A stretch of 64,000 nucleotides of DNA, taken from Achromobacter sp. MYb9. Its GTDB lineage: Bacteria > Pseudomonadota > Gammaproteobacteria > Burkholderiales > Burkholderiaceae_B. This document shows, in pieces, positions 43,993 through 52,875 of the stretch (position 1 is its first letter; each line of letters begins with the position of its first letter). The notes beneath the pieces were generated by a model that was given only the letters and a program-made list of their open reading frames with translations, had not been told where the DNA came from and ran no database searches. The stretch covers positions 62,001-126,000 of the forward strand of contig NZ_PCOQ01000016.1 in assembly GCF_002975275.1 (NCBI RefSeq). The letters run 5' to 3'. Position numbers and translations under genes: made by a program.

Positions 43993-44922
43993 TCAGTCCC
44001 TCAGATCAAGACGGGTCGAGGTGATTTCTTCGTCAGGCAGGTCCAGCTTGGCCGGCGTCCGCGATGCTGCGGCCGCGCGCGGCGCCGCGCCGCTGGCAGA
44101 GCCGGGTCCGTCACCGCCCGGCGCGCGCTGCGCCGGCGGCGGGACGACGCGGCTTGCGCGCGAATCCTGGCCACTCGTCTGGGTATCGGCTGGCGTGGTC
44201 CTGGCGGGCGCGGCGGGCCGGGAGGGCGTGGCCGATTTGCCGGATTTACCGGGCTTGCCCGCTTTCGCGGCGGGCGCCGCAGGCGGCGGGAAGACGCCGT
44301 GCACACGCACCGACTCCAGATATCCCGGCGGATACAGGGATTCATCGGCAAAAGGCTTGGCGCGCGGGTTCATGCCCGCCACCGTCTTGACGTCGCCACG
44401 CCGCATGCGGCCGTCTTGCGTATAGACGAAACGCTCGATGTTCGAGCCCTTCGGGAAATCGAAAGTCAGCGCGCTGCGGTCGTCCTGCACCAGCACGGCT
44501 GGCCGGTCGCGGCAGTTGCCCAGGTCCCACGACAGCACGTCGGACCCTTCAATCGCCAGCACGGTATAGCGGTAATCGCAGTTGCGGCGCTGCGTCTCGA
44601 TGACGACCACGGTACGCGGCCCCACGTTCTCGGTGCGCGCGATACGAGCCGAGTCCACGTTGTTCAACGGCACCACGCGTTGATTGCCCGACAGCTTGAC
44701 CGAGAAGTTCTTGCCTTCGCGGCGCAGCGTGCCCAGCCCCCCATCCTGCAGCGGGAACTGGCCGATCTCGGTGCCGAACAACACGGCGGTATCGACGCCA
44801 TAGACCAGTCCGCCTCGGGAATTGGTCTTGACCGCGCACGCGCTCAGTCCTCCCAACAACAACAGCACGGCAGCAAGGCGGAGGATCAACGAACGGAATA
44901 AGAACGGGCGCATCGACATCAT
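43993..44922 (-). CDS. Lipoprotein of unknown function
   Basis: This is a 309-residue predicted lipoprotein: a hydrophobic N-terminus and lipobox L-S-A-C with Cys29 as the acylated residue. The next residues (Ala, Val) do not give an inner-membrane retention signal, so the outer membrane is likely. About residues 30-215 form a folded domain with Cys in R-R-N-C-D-Y and G-N-C-R-D. Residues 215-290 are a Pro/Ala/Lys/Gly-rich linker, then a short acidic tail. Three ATGs lie at 44922, 44919 and 44913; the first is used. It is coupled to the downstream membrane protein. Confidence 0.74.
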   Translation of the reverse strand: MMSMRPFLFRSLILRLAAVLLLLGGLSACAVKTNSRGGLVYGVDTAVLFGTEIGQFPLQDGGLGTLRREGKNFSVKLSGNQRVVPLNNVDSARIARTENVGPRTVVVIETQRRNCDYRYTVLAIEGSDVLSWDLGNCRDRPAVLVQDDRSALTFDFPKGSNIERFVYTQDGRMRRGDVKTVAGMNPRAKPFADESLYPPGYLESVRVHGVFPPPAAPAAKAGKPGKSGKSATPSRPAAPARTTPADTQTSGQDSRASRVVPPPAQRAPGGDGPGSASGAAPRAAAASRTPAKLDLPDEEITSTRLDLRD

Positions 44923-45039
44923 CGTGGTGGCGGGAAACCGGCGCCGGCCGGGCGCGGTTTCCGTCAAAGCCCTGCAATGTATCTCAAAGTTACAACGCAG
45001 GGCCAGGGTTGTTTCAATTGCGTCTTGCCAGCGCGGCGC

Positions 45040-45501
45040 TCAATCGGTCGCGGCCTGCTTGTGTTCCAGCGCATCTTTCACCAGTTCACCCGCGCTATGG
45101 CGGATGGTGGACACGCAGCGCGTCGCGATGGCGCGCAACAGCGCTTCGGCGGGCAAGGTGTTGGACGCCGCCACAAAACTCTCCAGCGACGCCGACACGC
45201 GGCCGGCCTTCGGGCCCTGGTCCTGCTGCAACGTCAGCTTGACGGCCTTGCAACGGTTATTCACCGCGTTGAGGATTTCCAGCAGTTGCACACGGGTCAG
45301 GCCCAGCTCGTCCGCGTCGACGAAGCTGGGGTAGACCAGGCGCAGGAACTCCGGGTCGGTCTCGCTCAGGCTGAAGTACATGGTGCCCAGGTCGGGGTGG
45401 CGGAACAGCACATCGCCGTCGTCGTCGATGCGGGCGACCAGGCCCAGTTCTTCTTGGACCACGGTTTGGTAAAGGGCCGTCAGGGCGGTGGGGTTGGACA
45501 T
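45040..45501 (-). CDS. YbjN-like small cytoplasmic protein
   Basis: This is a 153-residue soluble acidic protein without signal or helices. The pattern (D-D-D-G-D-V-L-F-R-H-P-D-L-G, then Y-F-S-L-S-E-T-D-P-E-F-L-R-L) resembles the YbjN/type III chaperone-like fold, often linked to sensory or chaperone roles. The assignment is tentative. It is the first gene of the minus-strand operon that continues with the lipoprotein and membrane protein, and it diverges from 45679 across a region with a strong inverted repeat. Confidence 0.7.
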   Translation of the reverse strand: MSNPTALTALYQTVVQEELGLVARIDDDGDVLFRHPDLGTMYFSLSETDPEFLRLVYPSFVDADELGLTRVQLLEILNAVNNRCKAVKLTLQQDQGPKAGRVSASLESFVAASNTLPAEALLRAIATRCVSTIRHSAGELVKDALEHKQAATD

Positions 45502-45571
45502 GATTCGACTCTCCGTAAGGAAGGATGGCGGCGGGGAAATCCGCGCCCTTGCCCCCTGCTACGCACCGGGC

Positions 45572-45620
45572 CCGAAAAGGTTCGAAAAATTTTCACCGAA
45601 AAAAAATCGAACCTTTTCGG
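45572..45620. promoter_or_regulatory. 14-bp perfect inverted repeat in a divergent promoter
   Basis: CCGAAAAGGTTCGA (45572-45585) and TCGAACCTTTTCGG (45607-45620) are exact reverse complements separated by 21 bases that are almost only A and T with a central CACCG. The repeat lies between the YbjN-like gene (minus) and the membrane gene (plus). An operator for both directions is likelier than a terminator, because neither flanking gene ends here. Confidence 0.6.
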
Positions 45621-45678
45621 CGGCCACGCATAGCGATGGGTACAGGCACTCCCGCCGCCAACCAAAAAAGGAAAGACC

Positions 45679-46257
45679 ATGCAAGGTAAAGCGCTACGCG
45701 ACGTATTGATCCAGGCCAAGACCCACGGCGCACGCTGGGCCGCCACCGCCGCCCAACGCGTCAACCGTGGCGACGCCGCGGGCGCGCTGCTGTTCCTGCT
45801 GGCCACCACGGCGCTGGCCGTGATCACGGTACGCATCATGGGCTCGAACGCCAGCCTCAGCTTCTATGACCTGCTGCGCCTGCAGAACGGCGGCGACGTC
45901 CGGGGCTCGCAAAGCACGGGCGCCGGCATCTATGCGTTGTTGTGGCTGCTGGCCGTGATCGGTCCGCTGCTGCCGTCCCTGATGCCGCAGCGCGCTGCCC
46001 GCCTGGGCTACTTCCTGCCGCTCGCGCTTTGGGGCATCGCCCTGGCCGGCGTCGCGTCGCAGGTGCGCGAGCTCATGAACGCCACACGTCAGTTCGCCGG
46101 GTTCATGGGCAATTCAAGCGCCAGCCGCAACATGGCCGGCGACATGGCGTCATCGTTGTGGAGCAGCCTGAGCTTCGGCTTCGGCTTCTATCTGTCGCTG
46201 GCCATCGCCGTTGCCTTCACCGTCCGCGGCATTGCCGTCCTGCGCCGCCGCGCTTGA
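45679..46257 (+). CDS. Four-helix membrane protein of unknown function
   Basis: This is a 192-residue protein with a basic, soluble N-terminus (about 30 residues) and four predicted helices near 33-55, 83-104, 108-127 and 165-187. No family recognised. AAAAGGAAA precedes the ATG at 45679. A clear intrinsic terminator follows, so it is a single-gene unit between the divergent operon and the sigma factor operon. Its setting suggests an envelope role tied to its neighbours. Confidence 0.74.
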   Translation: MQGKALRDVLIQAKTHGARWAATAAQRVNRGDAAGALLFLLATTALAVITVRIMGSNASLSFYDLLRLQNGGDVRGSQSTGAGIYALLWLLAVIGPLLPSLMPQRAARLGYFLPLALWGIALAGVASQVRELMNATRQFAGFMGNSSASRNMAGDMASSLWSSLSFGFGFYLSLAIAVAFTVRGIAVLRRRA

Positions 46258-46281
46258 TTTTCCGCCCTTGCGCGGCTAAGG

Positions 46282-46317
46282 TGCCGCAGCCCTCGCCTTG
46301 GAGGGCTGCGGCATTTT
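46282..46317 (+). terminator. Intrinsic terminator after the membrane gene
   Basis: TGCCGCAGCCCTC (46282-46294) and GAGGGCTGCGGCA (46301-46313) form a perfect 13-bp stem with a 6-nt loop, followed by TTTT. It separates 45679-46257 from the sigma factor gene, which must therefore have its own promoter in 46318-46368. Confidence 0.85.
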
Positions 46318-46368
46318 CCGCCGATGGGCTGACGTTCCGCGTCCAGTTCGACATCAAGAATCTGAACC

Positions 46369-47034
46369 ATGAACTCGCTCGACCCCAAGCGCTACGTCAT
46401 CAACAACGTCGACGCGCTGCTCCGCATCATGCATGCCGATCCACGTTACGCGCTGGAATTTCGCAACAAGGCAGAACAGCACATCACGCTGAAGCTGCGC
46501 AAGAAATTCTTCAACACCTCGCCGGAAGGCGTGGTGGACGCCTTCAATAACGCGCTCATGAAATTCCTGCAAACGCGCACGTTCCGGGATGAAGGCTTCC
46601 AACACGGCCAGCCGGCCGGCGGGTGGGCCGCGCACGAACTCGCCGTCAGCAAGCTGGGCGGCTACCTGTACCGGGGCTCGTTGCACGAATTGATCCAGAT
46701 GCATCGGCGCACGCGGCATGAAGTGAGGTGGGCCGAGCCTGCCGGGGCCGGCGAGCAGGACGACAACGTCTTCAACCCCGCCGAAGACGTGGGCGACCCC
46801 TCGCCGTTCGCCGACCCTGCGCACGCCTACGAGCACCTGTCGCTCATCAAGCGCATGCGGGATTGCCTGAACAAACTCAGCGACACCCTGCGCGACACGA
46901 TGTTCTTGTATCTGGACGAGGTTCCCATGGCGCAGATCGCGCGGCAGCAAGACCTGCATGTGCCGACCGTCAAGAGCCGTCTGCACGCCGCGCGCAAGCT
47001 CGTGGCCGAATGCACGCGCAAAGGAATGGACTGA
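46369..47034 (+). CDS. ECF-type RNA polymerase sigma factor
   Basis: This is a 221-residue sigma-70-family protein with an N-terminal region 2-like part (about 20-110) and a C-terminal region 4 HTH (about 160-215; L-R-D-T-M-F-L-Y-L-D-E-V-P-M-A-Q-I-A then V-P-T-V-K-S-R-L-H-A-A-R). The insertion between them is long and rich in Asp/Pro, so it is divergent from common ECF groups. An anti-sigma gene begins two bases after its stop and a caspase-like gene follows, so the trio is one operon. The likely target promoters are its own operon and perhaps the neighbours. Confidence 0.86.
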   Translation: MNSLDPKRYVINNVDALLRIMHADPRYALEFRNKAEQHITLKLRKKFFNTSPEGVVDAFNNALMKFLQTRTFRDEGFQHGQPAGGWAAHELAVSKLGGYLYRGSLHELIQMHRRTRHEVRWAEPAGAGEQDDNVFNPAEDVGDPSPFADPAHAYEHLSLIKRMRDCLNKLSDTLRDTMFLYLDEVPMAQIARQQDLHVPTVKSRLHAARKLVAECTRKGMD

Positions 47035-47036
47035 TC

Positions 47037-47645
47037 ATGTCTGAAGACCGCGTACTGTCCTATCTGTCTGGCGAGCTCGACGACGACGCCCGCCGCGCCT
47101 TCGATGCCGACATGGCGCGCGACCCCGCGCTACGGGCCGAGGTCGAAGCATGGCGCAACCTGGCCCAGGCGCGCCAGATGGCGCACAACGACATCGGCCG
47201 GGCCGACCGCGATTCCGCGTTTCTCCGCGCGCTGGCCGAACGCCCGCAACCTGCGCCGCCTTCGTTATCCCGCGCGCGCCGGCTGCGGCAATGGCTGTGG
47301 CCCACGCCCGCCAGCCCGTTGATGCCGCTGGGCTGGGCGCTGGCGGTCACGCTGGCCGTGATGGTGGCGCAGCAGGCGCCCCTGGATGCGCCCGCGCCCG
47401 GGGACGTGCTGACGCGCGGCGGCGGCTCCTGCCCACGGCTGGTGGTGGACCTGCCCGACACGCTTACCGCCAAGCAGTTGCGCAACACCTTGTCCCAGTT
47501 CGCCGTGTCCATCGTCGAAGGCCCGGATGCCGACGGCCGCTACGTGTTGAGCGCCGCGCGCGAATCCTCGCTGCAAGACGCGGCCGCGGCGCTGGGCGTC
47601 CTGTCCGCCACCGCCGGTCCGGCGGGCGCCTGCCCCCGGCCTTGA
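47037..47645 (+). CDS. Putative membrane anti-sigma factor
   Basis: This is a 202-residue single-pass membrane protein. The N-terminal part (1-70) is acidic and helical (L-S-Y-L-S-G-E-L-D-D-D-A-R-R), the pattern of anti-sigma domains, but lacks the H-x3-C-x2-C zinc motif. A helix lies near 94-112. The periplasmic part (113-202) has two Cys (G-G-S-C-P-R and G-A-C-P-R-P), a possible disulfide switch. Position directly after the sigma factor supports the role; sensing mechanism unknown. Confidence 0.78.
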   Translation: MSEDRVLSYLSGELDDDARRAFDADMARDPALRAEVEAWRNLAQARQMAHNDIGRADRDSAFLRALAERPQPAPPSLSRARRLRQWLWPTPASPLMPLGWALAVTLAVMVAQQAPLDAPAPGDVLTRGGGSCPRLVVDLPDTLTAKQLRNTLSQFAVSIVEGPDADGRYVLSAARESSLQDAAAALGVLSATAGPAGACPRP

Positions 47646-47655
47646 GGTTCCACGC

Positions 47656-49107
47656 ATGAAGACACCCTTTTCCCCCGCCGCCGCGCCCCTGACGCGCCGA
47701 CGGTTGCTGGCCGCGCTGTTGGGCGCCGGCCTGTTGCCGATGCACGCAGGCGCCCTTGCCGCCCCCACCCCTGCCACGGACGCCACGCCGGCCCCGGTGC
47801 CGGTGCCGGTCGTTTCCCGGCGGCGGTACGCGCTTGTCATCGGCAATGCCCGCTACGCCGTGCCCGCCAACGCGCTGATCAATCCGGTCAACGATGCGCG
47901 CCTGATCGCGCAAACGCTGCGCAAACGCGATATCGACGTCACCCTGCTGACGGACCTGACCACCACGCAGATGGAAGCCGCCGTCGACGCGTTCGCCGCG
48001 CGGGCGCAGGACGCGGATCTGGCGCTGGTGTACTTCGCCGGACACGCCGTGGCCGTGGATGACGTGAACTACCTGTTCGGCGTAGAGCTGCCGATGGCCG
48101 TGGGCGACGTCCGCATCCGCACGGCGCAGCAGGGGTCGCTGAGCCTGAAGCGCGTATCGCAGGCATTGCGCCGCGCGAACATCCGCGCGCGGCTGATGGT
48201 GTTGGACGCCTGCCGCACCAACCTGACGCGCGGCGCGTCGGCGGCGGGGCTCGTGCACACCGTGCCTGCCGGCGGTGAACTCATCGCGTTTTCCACGCAG
48301 CCAGGCGCCACGGCCGAGGACGGATTTGGCAGCGAGGGGCCCCGCCACAGCCCCTACGCGTACTACTTCGCGCAAGGGCTGGACGCCCTGGCCGCCGCCG
48401 CCCCGGTGGAGAACTTCTTCAAGCAATTGACGGGCGACGTGCAGGTCGCCACCGCTTACCGCCAGATCCCGCACTACGCCAGCAGCCTGGTCGGCGCCGT
48501 CACGTTCACGACGCTGGCCGACGGCCAGACGCCCGCGGTGCCGGGCGGCACGGGCGGCAAGGGCGGGCAAGTGGGGCGCGGCCCATCGCCCACGCTGGGA
48601 CGCGACCTGATCAAGGCGCGCATGAGCGCATGGGAATACGAAATCGAACGCGGTGCGCAATACCTGGACGAGCCCCGGTTCGCATCGTTGCAGGCCCGCG
48701 CGCTGGCCGGCGACGTAGTCGCCATGACCACGCTGGGCCTGATCGCCGAAAACGGCGAACACGTGCAGCAGGACTACAAGCTGGCGGCACATTGGTATCA
48801 GCGTGCCACGGACCAGGGCTTCGCTCCGGCGCAGACCTACCTGGGCGAACTGGCCGGCATGGGACGGGGCGTGCCCAAGAACTACAACGTGGCCGAACGC
48901 CTGTTCCGCGACGCGGCGGACGCCGGCCACCGCCGCGCCGCGCTGGACCTGCTGGACCTGCGGGTGCGCATGGGCGAACCGCCGGATCCGCGCGAATGGG
49001 CCGCCGTGCTGAACGACGCCGCCCGCAATCCGCCGGGCATGCCGCCGTTGCAGGGCGTGCCCGACATGCTGCGCGCGCTGGGCGTGCGCCCGCCCGGACA
49101 ACCCTGA
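47656..49107 (+). CDS. Exported caspase-like (C14) peptidase with Sel1 repeats
   Basis: This is a 483-residue protein. A twin-arginine-type signal (L-T-R-R-R-L-L-A-A-L-L-G-A-G, residues 12-25) precedes a caspase-fold domain (about 57-285) that keeps the catalytic dyad: His130 in Y-F-A-G-H-A and Cys186 in L-D-A-C-R. Residues 340-430 contain at least two Sel1-type repeats (A-M-T-T-L-G-L-I-A-E-N-G, A-Q-T-Y-L-G-E-L-A-G-M-G), a protein-binding solenoid. Specificity for Arg/Lys, usual for bacterial orthocaspases, is assumed. Export to the periplasm and pairing with a sigma/anti-sigma operon suggest a role in envelope proteolysis or signalling. Confidence 0.88.
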   Translation: MKTPFSPAAAPLTRRRLLAALLGAGLLPMHAGALAAPTPATDATPAPVPVPVVSRRRYALVIGNARYAVPANALINPVNDARLIAQTLRKRDIDVTLLTDLTTTQMEAAVDAFAARAQDADLALVYFAGHAVAVDDVNYLFGVELPMAVGDVRIRTAQQGSLSLKRVSQALRRANIRARLMVLDACRTNLTRGASAAGLVHTVPAGGELIAFSTQPGATAEDGFGSEGPRHSPYAYYFAQGLDALAAAAPVENFFKQLTGDVQVATAYRQIPHYASSLVGAVTFTTLADGQTPAVPGGTGGKGGQVGRGPSPTLGRDLIKARMSAWEYEIERGAQYLDEPRFASLQARALAGDVVAMTTLGLIAENGEHVQQDYKLAAHWYQRATDQGFAPAQTYLGELAGMGRGVPKNYNVAERLFRDAADAGHRRAALDLLDLRVRMGEPPDPREWAAVLNDAARNPPGMPPLQGVPDMLRALGVRPPGQP

Positions 49108-49168
49108 CCTCGTCGTCCGCCGCCACTTCGGCTAGGATGGAGCCATCGCCCAGCCGAAGGAGACAGCC

Positions 49169-49558
49169 ATGCCCTCTATCAAGCATCTGGCCTGCGCGGC
49201 CGTCATCGCCGTGTCGCTGCCCTGGGCCGCGCAGGCCGAGACCGTTACCTTGCAGGCGGCAAGCGCCACGCCCGGCGCCGATCCGCATACCGGCGCCCGC
49301 GTCGTGGATGTGGCCTTGAAGCCCGACAGCCAGAAGGCCTTGGCCGACTTCACGCGCAACCGCGTGGGCAAGCGCATTCAGCTGCGTTCTAACGGCGTGC
49401 TGCTGACGTCGGCCACGCTGCAAAGCCCGCTGGCAGGCGACAGCTTCCGCATCACCGCCGGTGAACATGGCTTTGCCGGCAAGTCCGCCGAAGAGATCGC
49501 CCAGGGCATCATGAAAGACGGCGGGCTGACCGTCGACGACGAGAACACCGCGAAATAG
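49169..49558 (+). CDS. Small exported protein resembling the SecD P1 head domain
   Basis: This is a 129-residue protein with a Sec signal (M-P-S-I-K-H-L-A-C-A-A-V, cleavage near A-Q-A-E at residue 23). The mature 105 residues follow the pattern of the SecD periplasmic P1 head subdomain: V-D-V-A-L-K-P-D-S-Q-K-A-L-A-D-F-T near residue 48, then R-I-T-A-G and A-E-E-I-A-Q-G-I. It is a free-standing version without membrane helices. GAAGGAG precedes the ATG. It follows the caspase gene by 61 bases and may have its own promoter. The family assignment is by pattern only. Confidence 0.72.
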   Translation: MPSIKHLACAAVIAVSLPWAAQAETVTLQAASATPGADPHTGARVVDVALKPDSQKALADFTRNRVGKRIQLRSNGVLLTSATLQSPLAGDSFRITAGEHGFAGKSAEEIAQGIMKDGGLTVDDENTAK

Positions 49559-49577
49559 CGCCCATCGGGCGGGCGCT
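49557..49577. terminator. Hairpin between convergent genes
   Basis: AGCGCCC (49557-49563) and GGGCGCT (49571-49577) form a 7-bp stem with a 7-nt loop spanning the stop of the exported protein and the end of the thiolase gene. No T-tract; a shared terminator is inferred from the convergent layout. Confidence 0.4.
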
Positions 49578-50782
49578 CAGGCCGTGATTTCGAACAGGCC
49601 GGCCGCGCCCATGCCGCCGCCCACGCACATCGTCACCACCGCATAGCGCACCCCGCGCCGACGGCCCTCGATCAGCGCATGCCCCGCCATGCGCGCGCCC
49701 GACATGCCATACGGATGGCCAATCGCGATGGCGCCGCCGTTGACGTTCAGGCGGTCGTCTGGAATACCCAGCTGATCGCGGCAATAAAGAACCTGGCAGG
49801 CAAAGGCCTCGTTCAGCTCCCACAAACCGATGTCGTCCACGGTCAAGCCGTGCCGGGCCAACAAGCGGGGCACCGCCAGCACCGGCCCGATGCCCATTTC
49901 CTCCGGGCGACAGCCCGCAACCGCCATGCCCCGGTACGTGCCCAGCGGCGTCAGCCCCCGCCGACGCGCCTCGGCCGCTTCCATCACCACGCACGCCGAC
50001 GCGCCGTCCGACAGCTGCGACGAATTGCCGGCGGTGATGTATTGCCCGGCATCCAGCCGCTGGCCGTTCTTGAAGACGGGTTGCAGCTTGGCCAGGCTGT
50101 CCAGCGAGGTCTCGGGGCGGTTGCCTTCGTCGCGCGCCAGGGTCACCGGCTGGGCCGAGGTGTGGCCCGTCGCGCGGTCGGTCGCCAGCATGACGGCGCT
50201 CAAGGGCACGATCTCGTCATCGAAGCGCCCGGCGGCCTGCGCGGCGGCGGTGCGCTGCTGGGAGCGCAATGCGTACGCGTCCTGCGCCGCGCGGGGGATG
50301 CCGTAGCGGCTGGCCACGATCTCGGCCGTTTCCAGCATGCTCATGAAAATCTCGGGCTGCTCGCGCATCAAGGCGTCATCGAACCAGCGATGGCGATTCA
50401 TCGTGTCGTTCTGCACCAGCGAGATCGACTCCAGGCCTCCCGCCACCACGATGTCCATGCCTTCCTGAGTCACCTGCCTGGCCGCCGTGGCGATCGCCAT
50501 CAGCCCGGACGCGCATTGGCGGTCCAGCGTCATCGCGGCGACTTGCGCGGGCAAGCCCGCGCGCAATGCCGCCTGGCGCGCCACGTTCATATGCGTCGTG
50601 CCTTGCTGCAAGGCGGCGCCCAGGATCACGTCTTCGACCTCGCCTGGCGCCAGCCCGGCGCGCGCCACGGCATGCGAAATCGCGTGGCCGCCCAGCGTGG
50701 GCGCCGTCGTGTCGTTGAACGCGCCGCGATAGGCCCGGCCGATCGGCGTGCGGGCGGTTGAAACGATGACGGCTTCTCTCAT
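49577..50782 (-). CDS. Thiolase (acetyl-CoA C-acyltransferase)
   Basis: This is a 401-residue thiolase that cleaves 3-oxoacyl-CoA with CoA. Catalytic residues are Cys90 in D-R-Q-C-A-S-G, His in N-E-A-F and [12 protein letters not shown], and the second Cys in T-M-C-V-G-G-G-M-G. It is the last gene of a minus-strand operon beginning with the MaoC gene at 54232 and completes a beta-oxidation-like cycle with the hydratase and dehydrogenase there. Confidence 0.93.
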   Translation of the reverse strand: MREAVIVSTARTPIGRAYRGAFNDTTAPTLGGHAISHAVARAGLAPGEVEDVILGAALQQGTTHMNVARQAALRAGLPAQVAAMTLDRQCASGLMAIATAARQVTQEGMDIVVAGGLESISLVQNDTMNRHRWFDDALMREQPEIFMSMLETAEIVASRYGIPRAAQDAYALRSQQRTAAAQAAGRFDDEIVPLSAVMLATDRATGHTSAQPVTLARDEGNRPETSLDSLAKLQPVFKNGQRLDAGQYITAGNSSQLSDGASACVVMEAAEARRRGLTPLGTYRGMAVAGCRPEEMGIGPVLAVPRLLARHGLTVDDIGLWELNEAFACQVLYCRDQLGIPDDRLNVNGGAIAIGHPYGMSGARMAGHALIEGRRRGVRYAVVTMCVGGGMGAAGLFEITA

Positions 50783-50798
50783 GGTGGTTTCCTGTGTT

Positions 50799-52376
50799 TC
50801 AGCGATGCCAGACGGTGTGGCATTGCTCGCGTGCGAATTGGGCGACGTAATACGGCCCCAGGCCGCCCTTGCCGGTCATGCCCGACCCCTTCCAGCCGCA
50901 GAACGTCTGGATGCCCGGCCATGCGCCCGTGGTCGCGCCGCTGGCGCGGTTCACGTACAAGGCGCCGGCGTGGGCACGGGCCAGAAACAGGTCGATCTCG
51001 TCCTGGTCTTCGGCGTAGCAGCCGGCCGTCAGGCCGTAGTCGACGGCATTGCCGTCGTCGATCGCGGCATGCAGATCGGTGAACGGCAACACGGAAACGA
51101 CCGGCAGGAACAATTCCTGGCGGTTCAAGCGGTGGTCGGCGGGCAGGCCAGCCGCCACGGTGGGCCGCACGTAATGTCCATAGGCCAGTTCGCCCGCGCT
51201 CAGGCGCCGTCCGCCCGCCAACAAGCGGCCCGAGGCCCGGACGTCTTCGCAGGCGGTCCGGTAGCGCCGCCATGCCGCTTCGTCGATCAGCGGCCCCATG
51301 AAGACGCCGCGTTCGCGCGGGTCGCCCACGGAGACGGCTTCGGCGGCGGCGCGAAGGCGTTCCAGAAAGGCATCGTGCACGGACGCGTGCGCGTAGACCT
51401 TCGAGCCGGCCGAACACTTTTGCCCTTGCAAGCCGAAAGCGGAACGCAACACGCCCTGCACCGCCGTGTCCAGGTCGGCGCTGGCGGTGACGTAAGTGGG
51501 GTTCTTTCCGCCCATCTCGGCAATGACGGGGCGTGCGTGGCGGCCCGCGGCCACGGCCTGCAACAAATCCATGCCCACTTCCAGGCTGCCCGTGAACGCG
51601 TAACCGTCGATGCCCGCGTGATGCGCCAGCATGGCGCCCGTCTGCGCGCCGCCGAACAACCCGTTCACGCAACCTGGCGGCACGCCCGCGCCATCGCAGG
51701 CGCTCAATAGCAGCGCCCCCGTCAACGCGGCGCGCGGCGAGGGCTTGTAGACCACCGAATTACCCGCCAGCAGCGCCGCGCAGACCATGTTCACGGACAA
51801 GGCCAGCGGGAAATTGAACGGCGCGATCACCGCGAACACGCCATAGGGGCGCAACACGTCATGCGTGCTTTCATTGTCGAAGGCGCGTGCCAGCGGCTGC
51901 CGGTAGCCATCACTGCGTTCGGCCTGATCGCAGTAGTAGCGGATCAGGTCGACGGCTTCCTCGGCCTCGCCCAGCGCCTCCAGGCGGGACTTGCCGATTT
52001 CGATCATCGTCGCCATGGCGAAGTCGTACTTGCGCTCGGACAGCACCATCGCCAGCCGGCGCAGCACTGCGATGCGTGCCGCCCAGCCCTGCGCCGCCCA
52101 GGCCGGCTGCGCGCGCCGGGCGCAGGCAACCGCCTGGTCGACCGTCTCGGCGCCGGCGCTGGGAAAGCGGCCGATCAGCAGCCAATGGTCGATCGGCGAA
52201 TACGATTCCTGCAACGGCTCGCCCGCCACCGCGCGGCCATCGAAGCGATGGCGATGGTCCAGCCCCAGCATGCGCGATTCGAAATCGGGCAGGCGCCGGT
52301 CCAGCACGTCGTGCACCGCCGAAAAGTCCGTGTGAATATTGGAATACGTGACGCGAGGCAGGGTGTGGTCGATCAC
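50799..52376 (-). CDS. Aldehyde dehydrogenase, P5CDH-like
   Basis: This is a 525-residue NAD(P)-dependent aldehyde dehydrogenase related to the 1-pyrroline-5-carboxylate dehydrogenase group. The catalytic Cys lies in Q-G-Q-K-C-S-A-G-S and the general-base Glu in I-A-E-M-G-G-K-N-P. The start is a GTG at 52376 with GGGAG five bases before it; no ATG fits. It sits between thioesterase and thiolase genes, so it probably oxidises an aldehyde formed from the acyl-CoA pathway's starting compound or side product. Confidence 0.9.
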   Translation of the reverse strand: MIDHTLPRVTYSNIHTDFSAVHDVLDRRLPDFESRMLGLDHRHRFDGRAVAGEPLQESYSPIDHWLLIGRFPSAGAETVDQAVACARRAQPAWAAQGWAARIAVLRRLAMVLSERKYDFAMATMIEIGKSRLEALGEAEEAVDLIRYYCDQAERSDGYRQPLARAFDNESTHDVLRPYGVFAVIAPFNFPLALSVNMVCAALLAGNSVVYKPSPRAALTGALLLSACDGAGVPPGCVNGLFGGAQTGAMLAHHAGIDGYAFTGSLEVGMDLLQAVAAGRHARPVIAEMGGKNPTYVTASADLDTAVQGVLRSAFGLQGQKCSAGSKVYAHASVHDAFLERLRAAAEAVSVGDPRERGVFMGPLIDEAAWRRYRTACEDVRASGRLLAGGRRLSAGELAYGHYVRPTVAAGLPADHRLNRQELFLPVVSVLPFTDLHAAIDDGNAVDYGLTAGCYAEDQDEIDLFLARAHAGALYVNRASGATTGAWPGIQTFCGWKGSGMTGKGGLGPYYVAQFAREQCHTVWHR

Positions 52377-52395
52377 GGTCGCTCCCGGACGTCGT

Positions 52396-52875
52396 TCAGG
52401 CGGGCGCCGAGGCACGCACCAGCGGCTCCAGCGCGCGCCGCAAATCGGGCGGCAATTCAACGGGCCGGCTGCTGGCGCGCTCGACGTAGGCGTGGGTGTA
52501 GCTGCCCTGCGCGGCCGCGGTGTCATCGTCGCCGCGAAACAGCGCGAACTCGTAGGTCACGCTGGTACGGCCCAGGCGGCCCACGCGTAATCCCAGCACG
52601 ACCCGATCAGGAAACGCCACGGGGCGGAAGTACGACGTCTGGCTATGCACGACCAGGCCGATCACTTCACTGTTGTTCAGATCCAGCACGCCCAGTTCCA
52701 CCAGCGTCTGGTTGACCGCCGTATCGAAGTACTCGTTGTAGACCACGTTATTCATGTGGCCGTAGACATCGATGTCGCGCAGGCGCGTCGTCATCGCGAG
52801 CAGGCGCGGATAGTCGCTCCGAACGTGCGGCGCGGCGCGCTGCGGCTGGGCCAGCGATGGAGCCGCGCCGCTCAT
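52396..52875 (-). CDS. Acyl-CoA thioesterase, 4HBT hotdog family
   Basis: This is a 159-residue hotdog-fold thioesterase: R-D-I-D-V-Y-G-H-M-N-N-V-V-Y near residue 33, where the Asp is the catalytic residue. It hydrolyses acyl-CoA esters, perhaps to free CoA or drain dead-end products. The ATG overlaps the SDR stop as ATGA. Confidence 0.9.
   Translation of the reverse strand: MSGAAPSLAQPQRAAPHVRSDYPRLLAMTTRLRDIDVYGHMNNVVYNEYFDTAVNQTLVELGVLDLNNSEVIGLVVHSQTSYFRPVAFPDRVVLGLRVGRLGRTSVTYEFALFRGDDDTAAAQGSYTHAYVERASSRPVELPPDLRRALEPLVRASAPA

Noticed and set aside
42402-44024. 540-codon plus-strand open frame opposite the membrane protein
   Set aside because: It is rich in His, Arg and Gln without hydrophobic segments or motifs. 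The minus-strand frame has clear helices, a coupled start and operon neighbours.
44969-45003. 7-bp inverted repeat GCCCTGC/GCAGGGC as a terminator
   Set aside because: The loop is 21 bases and no T-tract follows; the neighbouring genes on the same strand are probably one operon.
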